A stretch of DNA of 64,000 nt from assembly GCF_026745355.1 (NCBI RefSeq), contig NC_079206.1, positions 5,725,044 through 5,789,043 of the forward strand, in the 5' to 3' direction. The translations under genes and the position numbers were made by a program. This DNA comes from Beta vulgaris subsp. vulgaris (taxonomy: Eukaryota; Streptophyta; Magnoliopsida; Caryophyllales; Amaranthaceae). Below the pieces are notes generated by a model. The model did not search any database, was not told the DNA's origin, and saw only the letters and a list, made by a program, of their open reading frames with translations. Below are positions 56,202 to 64,000 of the stretch, in pieces (within the stretch, counting starts at the first letter, position 1; every line of letters begins with the position of its first letter).

Positions 56202-59200
56202 TGTAACACCCCCACGACTCCTCCTTTTATAAACTAGGAGAAATTGCGGGAGTTGTTATGCCACGCATGATAATACGTAAGGCTAATCAGATAATACAGC
56301 GGAAGTCTTTTAAGATAAACTGAAAATACTTTAATACAACGGAAATAAGAAAGTATGTAAATGAATTACAAATTCCGAGACTATCCCATACTAGTCCCAT
56401 ATTCAAAAGTCAAACCTTGACCCCATTGGTCAAGTAAAGTCAAATATAAAATTCAAGATAACTTAAATAAGAAAGTACTCGTGTACTAAAACTCCCATCC
56501 GGATGCTTATGATTTCCATGCACATCAAGAACTTGTACCTGAAACTTCTTCTCTAAACTCTGCTCACCAAATGGATCATCACAGGGTTGTTGAGGAAAAA
56601 CAACAACCAAAAGAAACAAAGAAACACATACATCAGCAACGCTGAGTACATAACACAACTAACTAATGCGAATAATAATGCATGCAATCCTCAATCACTT
56701 CGGCTTGCTCTTCTTACGACTCTACATGCGACAAGCATATAACTGAACTTACTAAATCCTTTCTTTTATTATTATTTGGCAATGAACGGGCAGCGTCCTC
56801 CTCTTGGAGTCATACGGGCTACTATTACTTGTGTAAGAGATCCCACACCTCTTACTAAAGTTCCATGAACTTTAAATAACTTGACTCGAGAAATTTAAGC
56901 TTGTTAGTAATGAACGAGGGTGAGAGTGAGCCTCTAGACTCAACATCTCAAAGATAAAGAATACGAGTGACACCTAGTCCACTCAAAGATCTTGATAATT
57001 GGAATTCCATAAACTTGCTTGATAAAATAAAACCATAAGCATCGTCATGCTAAGCTATATGCAGGAGTATAGTTTCACACTAACTCCCCCCTTATGTTCA
57101 ATACTCATGGGGGATCCATTTCATCGAATTCGAGTGCTGAACGAACGCCAAATCCAAATCTCCGTCGAACACCGCGTCGAACACCGCGTCCGTCTCTCTC
57201 TCTTCGTTGCAAAAGCCAAATCCAAATCTCCGTCGAACACCGCGTCGAACACGACCTCCGTCTCTCTCTCTTCGTTGCAAAAGCCAAATCCAAATCTCCG
57301 TCGAACACCGCGTCGAACACGACCTCCGTCTCTCTCTCTTTGTTGCAAAAGCCAAATCTCCGTCGAACACCGCCTGCAAACACCACCAACGACATCAGAT
57401 CCGTTATTTTCTCAGGTATTTTTTAGTTCAAATTTTATTCTGAATTTCTTTGTTTTGTCATATTTATGTTTATTTTTTAAATTTGAAGAACGAGATTTCT
57501 TTCTGTTAGATCTGTTTTTAGCGATTTGAAGAAAGAGATTTGAAGAATGAGATTGAAGAACGAGATTTGAGAAGAACGAGATCTGGTTTTTGGCGAATTT
57601 GTTCGTTCCATTTCGCGATTTGTAATTTTTTTTAAATATATTTAGTGAAATTTCTGTTTGTTAGATATGGTTTTTTTTAGGTTTAGTTTTTTAATTTCGT
57701 TTTTTTGTTGTATGTTAGATCTGAATTTTTTATTTTTGATATGATTTTTGAGATATTGTATTACAGATTCATCACTATTCGTACAGATTCATCATCAGTA
57801 TATTGTATACTTTTGATATGATTTTATTTGTTGTATGATTTTTGATATGAATTTTTTATTTCTGTTCGTTTGAATGATTTTTTAGTTGTATGATTCGTAC
57901 AAATTCATTATCAGTATTTCTGGATCTCTGTTGTTGTACCATTTCAAGTTTTTGAGTTGTTGGATCTCTGTTTGTTGTACCATTTCAAGTTTTTTTAATT
58001 AAAAAAAAAAATTTTTTTTTTAAAAAAAATTTGCAAGTTGCGTCGCACGTAGCCCAAGGTGTGACGCAAATCACTCATCTGCGTCGCACCTTAGGCAATA
58101 TGCGACGCACATTACCCTTTGAGCTTGGTGCTGTTGGGCTGGGTAGCCATTTGCGTCGCACCGTATACAACGTGCGACGCAAATAGTTAACTAATCTGCG
58201 TCGTTTTCGCATACGACGCAGATCGTTTTTGAGTCATTTGCGTCGAGGGTTTTGGCGTCGCACCATAGTCCGACGCAAATAGGCGCCTCACATCCGACGC
58301 AAATTGCCTTTTCTGTACTAGTGATCCCAAGAGTTTTATTGCCAAAGCCCATTATGTGAGACACAATCACAATAATACATCTAGCACATAAATTAATTTC
58401 TTATCTTTCTTTAACAAGTGAATGCAACAAACACCATAATTAACTCAATTCTAAATTCTTTGAGACCTTGCTCATCTTATTACTTTAATGAATCCATGAG
58501 TCCTTTTCTTACTTTCTTAAGGATCCATGATCCAATCAATTGAGTCATTGCTCAATGATTAAACTACTTGTGAGACCTTGCTCAATAACTTTAACTTATG
58601 AGACCTTGCTCAATAACTTGATAACTTGTGAGACCTTGCTCAATAATATATATAACTTCTAATGAGACCATGCTCAATAAAATATATAACTTCTAATGAG
58701 ACCATGCTCAATAAAATATTCTCAGGCAAGCCCTAGCTTCAAGAATAACTTTAATAACTTTAATCATGCTCAAAAGCAATTAACATCAACAACATGCTTT
58801 TCAAATATAGGAATAACTCAAAAGTTCCATTCCTAATCCCCTTTCTAAGTTCTCAACATATACTCAAACAATTTCAAGGCATAAGTCTCTCCTTACTCCC
58901 CATGCTCAATAAAATATATATATATCATTTGAAACTACTAAAGTCAAGGTCAAAGTGTATGTACCTTGATTACACAAAAATCAACAGTCAAAAGTTTGAC
59001 TGGCTTTAATTATTCTTGAAACCTACCAACAATAAAGTACTATCAATTAGTACTTCCAACAACAATTCAAAGCTACTTAATAATTAAAATCAGCATTTTA
59101 AATATACTAATAAAGCTGATTTTTCTTACAAATGCTTTAAAAAAAACTATTTTAAAGTCATAACTTGAAAACCTTTACTAGTAGGCAAAACCCACTACAA

Positions 59201-60396
59201 ACTAATACTTAAAACTTCATAAAAACTACTAATTTACTTAATAAATTACTGCTGTAAATTATTAAAATAATAATAACAATTTCTTTTTTTTTTTACAAGT
59301 GGTTCAAAACCACAAATCTCAAAAACTAACCCAACCGGCGCCACCACAAGCACCACCCGCACCACCACTGACGCGACGGTGGCAGCGGCGCTCGTGCCCA
59401 GTCGCCGGTCACTTACTGCTGGCCGGCAGTGGCCGCTACTCCCGACGGAGCTCGCCGGCGAAGCACCACCGTGGTGGCCGGAATTCGCAAGCAAAGGGAG
59501 GGGCGAGAAGAGAGAAAAAATATGGAAGAAAACCCCAAAAATTTCAGAAAAATCATTACCTCTTTGCTTCCCTTTGATATTTGCAAGATCTTCCTATAAT
59601 TTTGAAAAACAAAACTAGATTAGAAGCTAGAATTATTGAAGAAATTACTTAAAGAAAACTTATTTGAGGAAGAAAGAATTTGAGAGCAAAAACCCATCTT
59701 ACTCTTTCTTTTGAAAAGGTGGCTAGTGAAAATGATGGAGAAAGATGGAAAACTTAGGGTTTCCCCCCTTTTATAGTGGTAGTCAATTTGGGATAAAAGA
59801 CCAAAATGTCCTTACTCATCAAATTGCCAAAATACATTTGATGATAAATTTCCAAAATAATCTTCCTACTAATATTAATAAAATACTTTCTTGAAAATAC
59901 TAAAATACTTCTTTGTGGAATACTCAAATACTCTTTTGGTAAAATGACCAAAATACCCTTCTGCTCTTAAATACTGAAATTAAATAGCTTTAATAATTAA
60001 AATGATTAAAACTATTTAATTAAATATCTTAAAAATACTGAAAAGAAGTTTCGTCCCGAAACTTAACAAAACCCTCCTCTCTAATCCAACTTTCAAATTT
60101 GAAAATTTACGAGCATTACGCAATAAAATAGTTCTTTCTTAAGAAGTAGTCAAATAATACGCTACTAAGTAAAACAAGTAGCCAAATAATACGCTACTGA
60201 GTAAAACAAGTAGCCAAATAATACGCTACTGAATAAAACAAGTAGCCAAATAATACGCTACTGAATAAAACTTTTGCCTTGAATATTCAAACTATGAAAT
60301 ACTTACTTTGCTTGAAAAGTTTTTCCTTGAAAACTCTAAAAATAGTGCACAAATGCAACAAATTCTTACTAATTTCTAGCAAAATGCGCGCACGCA
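56202..60396 (-). mobile_element. 3' LTR of a Ty3-gypsy element (with CACTA insertion)
   Basis: On the plus strand it starts TGTAACACCCCCACGACTCC, and it ends just before the polypurine tract. The latter, AAGGGGGGT on the minus strand, lies at 60401-60409, so the LTR starts at about 60396 (TGCGTGCGCGC on the minus strand). The length is 4.2 kb, or about 3 kb without the CACTA-type insertion at 57117-58323. Internal tandem repeats include TGAGACCTTGCTCAATAA (58560-58730) and AAGTAGCCAAATAATACGCT (60150-60265). The paired 5' LTR lies beyond the window. Confidence 0.75.
57117..58323. mobile_element. CACTA-type insertion in the LTR, one terminus missing
   Basis: The right terminus, reading inwards from 58323, is CACTAGTACAGAAAAGGC, followed by GCGTCGCA/TGCGACGC subterminal repeats (58030-58310). 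At the left, LTR sequence stops near 57116 (GGGGATC) and resumes at 58324 (ATCCCAAG), but the element side lacks CACTA. Near the left is a tandem array of a unit of about 60 bp, 57150-57375 (CCGTCGAACACCGCGTCGAA, CTCTCTCTCTTCGTTGC), which creates spurious ORFs on both strands. Confidence 0.65.
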
Positions 60397-60439
60397 CTCT
60401 ACCCCCCTTAAAGGAGTTACGTCCCGGAACTCAACTCAC

Positions 60440-63400
60440 CTAGTCGAAGAGCTCAGGATACTTCTTTCTCATCTCGTCTTCAGCCTCCCAGGTAGCCTCT
60501 TCGGTACGCTGGTTAGACCACAAAACCTTGAGTATTTTATATCTTTATTTCTTGTACTCCTCACCTTAGAGTCCAAGATCTTTACTGGTCTCTCTTCAAA
60601 AGAAAGCGTCTCATCCACTTCTATAATCTCGGGATCTAATACGTGAGACTTATCGGGCACATATCTCTTTAGTTGGGATACATGGAACACATTATGCACC
60701 TTTCCCAAGTTATTTGGCAAAGTAAACGATAAGCCAATCTTCCAATTCTTTCAATGATGTCATACGGACCTATAAACTTCGGGCTAAGCTTTCCTTTTTG
60801 CCCAAAACGCATCACCCCTTTCATAGGTGACACCTTTAGTAAGACTTTCTCGCCTACTTGATATTCGCTATCTCTTCTATTCTGATCTGCATAGGCCTTT
60901 TGACGATCCTGGGCCGCCCTCATCTTCTCACGAATATATCTTACTTGATTCACGGTATCTTCAATCATTTGCGGTCCCAAAGTAACCGTCTCGCTAATAT
61001 CGTTCCAGCACAATGGACTACGACATTTCCGGCCGTATAGAGCTTCAAAAGGAGCCATCTTAATGCTAGAATGGTAGCTATTGTTGTATGAGAATTCTAT
61101 TAAAGCCAACATCTCATCCCAAGTCTTAGGGTAATCTAAGGCACACGCCCTCAACATATCTCGAGAGTCTGAATGGTTCTTTCCGATTGACCATCAGTTG
61201 CTGGATGAAAAGCTGTACTTAAGCACATCGGTCCCAAAAGCTTTCTGTAATGCCTCCCAAAAATGAGAAAGAATCTTGAATCTCTATCAGACACAATAGT
61301 GGAAGGAACTCCATGATGCCTCACCACTTGGTCCACATATACTTTACCACACTGTTCCATCGACCAATTGTCCTTCATTGGAACAAATTTTGCTACCTTA
61401 GTTAGTCTATCTACATCACCCACACTTTGGTGAATCCTTTCGCTGTCTTAGGGAAGACCTACAACGAAATCCATTGCTATGTCATCCCATTTCCACTCAG
61501 GCACTGGTAACGGTTGAATCGTCCCTTGAGGTCTCTTGTGTTCGCTCTTCACCTTCTGACAAGTCAAACACCTAGCAACAAATTCAGCTACTTCTCTTTT
61601 CATATTGTTCCACCAGAACATTAGCTTCAAGTCCTTATATAATTTATCCCCTCCAGGGTGGATAGAATAAGTCGTGTTGTGCCCTTCTTTCATCACTTTT
61701 TCTTTCAACTCGGTGCAACTGACGGTATGCACCATCTTCCATTGAATCGGACACTTCCATCATCATGGATACTAAACTCCTTTGTCTTTTTCTCCTCGAT
61801 GAGCTTCTTTATCTTCTCCATTTCCTCATTCCCTTCTTGAGCCTTTAAAATTTCTTCATTCAATTCTGACTGGATTGAAATGGCATTTAAGCATGCTTCC
61901 ACTCCACTACTCCCAACAACTTCAATGTTGAGCTTCCTAAACTCGTCACACAACTTCTCTGGAAGTACCAAAGTACTTAAACTATGGCTAGACTTACGAC
62001 TTAACGCGTCGGCAACGACGTTTGCCTTTCCTTCATGGTATAAGATCTCAAGTCATAGTCATTCACCAACTCTAACCATCTTCTCTGCTCATATTCAAAT
62101 CTTTCTGAGTATACAAATACTTCAGACTCTTGTGATCTGTATACAACTTCACCTTCACTCCATATAAGTAGTGTCGCCAAATCTTCAAAGCAAACACTAT
62201 TGCGGCTAATTCTAGATCATGGGTTGGGTAATTCACTTCGTACGGTTTCAATTGCCTAGAAGCGTAGGCTATAACCTTTCGATTTTGCATCAATACACAC
62301 CCTAAACCATTTTTCGAAGCGTCACTATATACCTCCAACTCAGCATTCTCCTCTGGTAACGTCAAAATCGGAGCTGTAGTCAACAACTCCTTAAGCTTCT
62401 TAAAGGCTTTCTCACACTCCTCGGTCCATATGAACTTCGTATCCTTCTTCATAAGACTAGTCATTGGTTTAGCTACCCTCGAAAAGTCCTTCACAAAACG
62501 TCTATAGTAGCCAGCTAGACCCAAGAAACTCCTTATATCAGTAACATTCCTAGGTTGTAGGCCATTCGCTCACTGCGGTTATCTTCGACGGATCTACGGA
62601 AATTCCCTTCTTGACACAATGTGGCCAAGAAATGCCACTTCTTCCATCCAAAATTCACATTCGAGAACTTTGCGTAAAGCTGATTCTCCCTAAGTGTAGA
62701 CAATACTGACCTCAAGTGCTCTTCATGCTCCTCCTTGTTCTTCGAATAGATAAGGATATCATCGATGAATACGACTACAAATTTGTCCAAATACTCTCGA
62801 AACACTCTATTCATGAGGTCCATAAACATCGCTGGTGCATTGGTTAAACCAAATGGCATCACGGTGAACTCATAGTGACCATACCTCGTCCTAAAGGCAG
62901 TCTTTGGTATGTCCTTCTCCCTAATCTGCAATTGGTGATACCCTGACCTCAAGTCTATCTTTGAAAATATTCCAGCTCCTCTTAATTGATCGAATAGGTC
63001 ATCAATCCTCGGTAACGGATACTTATTCTTAATAGTCACCTTATTGAGATCTCTATAATCGATACATAGCCTCAAGCTTCCATCCTTCTTCTTCACGAAC
63101 AAAACAGGCGCTCCCCATGGGGAATAACTAGGTCTAATGTACCCTTTCTCGAGTAATTCCTCTAGTTGCTTATTGAGCTCCTTCATCTCTGCTGGAGCCA
63201 TTCTATAGGGTGCTTTTGATATAGGGGCAGTTCCAAGAACTAAGTCTATGGTGAATTCTAACTCCCTCTGAGGTGGCATTCCCAGTATATCTTCCGAAAA
63301 TACGTCTGGAAACTCATTCACCACTTTCACATGCTCTATCTTAAGCTTCTCTTCTTCCAACCTCTGCACATTACACAAGAATAACGGAGCTCCCTTCTGC

Positions 63401-64000
63401 ACTTGCTTTACCAAACTTAGGGCTGAAATGATCTTAATTCTACCTTCTTGTGGTTTAGTCTTGAAAGTCACCTTTTTCCCATTCTTATTCCTCAATCTCA
63501 CTTTTTGTTCTCCACAAAGAATCTCGGCTTTATACTCCTTAAGCCAATCCATCCCTAAAATAATCTCCAAGTCTTCCAATGGAAACTCTATGAGGTTGTT
63601 TCAAAGTCTACATCCCCAATTCTCACAAGGACGTTTTCATATACTCTTGAGCAAGTTACTACTTCCCCAGATGGTAACATAATAGGAATTTCAACATCTC
63701 TAGGGTTTCCTAAGCCATATTTTGAACAACTAACTTTGAAACAAATGAACGTTCGGCTCCTGAATCAAATAAAGCTTTAACAAAAGTGGAATTAATAGAA
63801 ACATTACCCATAACTACGTCCTTGGACGTCTCAGCTTCTCAGCACTTATGACATTCAACTTGCCACTGCAGGCACACTAGGCCCAGCTCCACTCAAAACA
63901 GTCTTGTTGTTCCCATTTTGCTTGTTCCCACCTTGATAGTTGTTGCCTCCTGACTGGTTTCGATTACCCTGACCAAACTGGTTTCCGCTCTTGCCCTTGT
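60440..64000 (-). pseudogene. Ty3-gypsy chromovirus-like polyprotein (gag end to chromodomain), frameshifted, open at window edge
   Basis: On the minus strand from 64000, the order is: a Gly/Asn/Gln-rich gag tail; protease with DSGAE (about 63760); RT with the FIDDILIYS catalytic site and [14 protein letters not shown]; and RNase H with the [10 protein letters not shown] and TDHKSL motifs. Next are the integrase HHCC finger (H...CLTCQKVK near 61560), the integrase core with the SDRDSRF and HPATDGQSERTIQTLE motifs, and a GPYDIIERIG module. A chromodomain-like end follows, with its stop at 60440-60442. The frame shifts at about 63595, 62600, 62075, 61720, 61430, 61155, 60690 and 60530, so no functional polyprotein can be made. 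Domain order and the chromodomain-like C terminus point to the Tekay/Del group. The gag and 5' LTR continue outside. Confidence 0.85.

Noticed and set aside
57047..57529. ORFs of 75-160 codons in several frames
   Set aside because: All frames are open because of a tandem unit of about 60 bp, a multiple of three in part; no protein domain is visible.
59246..59618. GC-rich ORFs on both strands near 59.3 kb
   Set aside because: They lie inside the gypsy LTR, in its leader region, and no frame shows a domain.

Overview
The window is nuclear DNA from a flowering plant, almost certainly a eudicot. The protein-coding genes have introns with GT-AG borders, the background is AT-rich, and most of the sequence is transposable elements of plant-specific lineages. 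The mariner-like element has the DD39D transposase type of the plant (Vulmar/Soymar-like) group and several element types resemble those of Amaranthaceae, so Caryophyllales is a reasonable but unproven guess. No bacterial, organellar or CRISPR features were seen.

Only two host genes look intact, both on the minus strand. One is a five-exon gene for an 828-residue ARM-like protein (28987-32405). The other is a two-exon gene for a 362-residue Golgi/ER-type sugar-phosphate or nucleotide-sugar translocator (50572-52150). Remains of host genes are two exons of a bHLH25-type transcription factor (952-3390, minus, no bHLH exon found) and a multiply broken CYP76-like cytochrome P450 (about 26940-28237, minus).

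The rest is a layered record of transposition. From left to right it holds: a Mutator-like element with a 9-bp target duplication inside a bHLH intron; Stowaway, hAT and PIF/Harbinger MITEs; a short Helitron (9808-15106) split by a nearly complete PIF/Harbinger element with an intact transposase; a 5.2-kb inverted repeat (17651-22860) whose arms carry a double GRF zinc-finger gene and a plant-mobile-domain gene; a long-TIR element; a degenerate Ty1-copia fragment next to the P450 remnant; and a 7.4-kb mariner-like element (33922-41311) nested in a MITE. That mariner-like element carries the transposase on one strand and a second, convergent 260-codon reading frame on the other; the frame is split by a solo LTR with a perfect 5-bp duplication. 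The right third has Helitrons, two SINEs with 16-bp duplications, a 5'-truncated LINE, a CACTA element inside a Helitron, and the 3' half of a Ty3-gypsy chromovirus-like element (minus strand) whose long 3' LTR was itself entered by a CACTA-type sequence.

The most unusual objects are the mariner-like element with a non-transposase passenger gene and the large GRF/PMD palindrome, one arm of which keeps open reading frames while the other has lost them through small deletions. Exact +/- 1 base positions are from hand counting.
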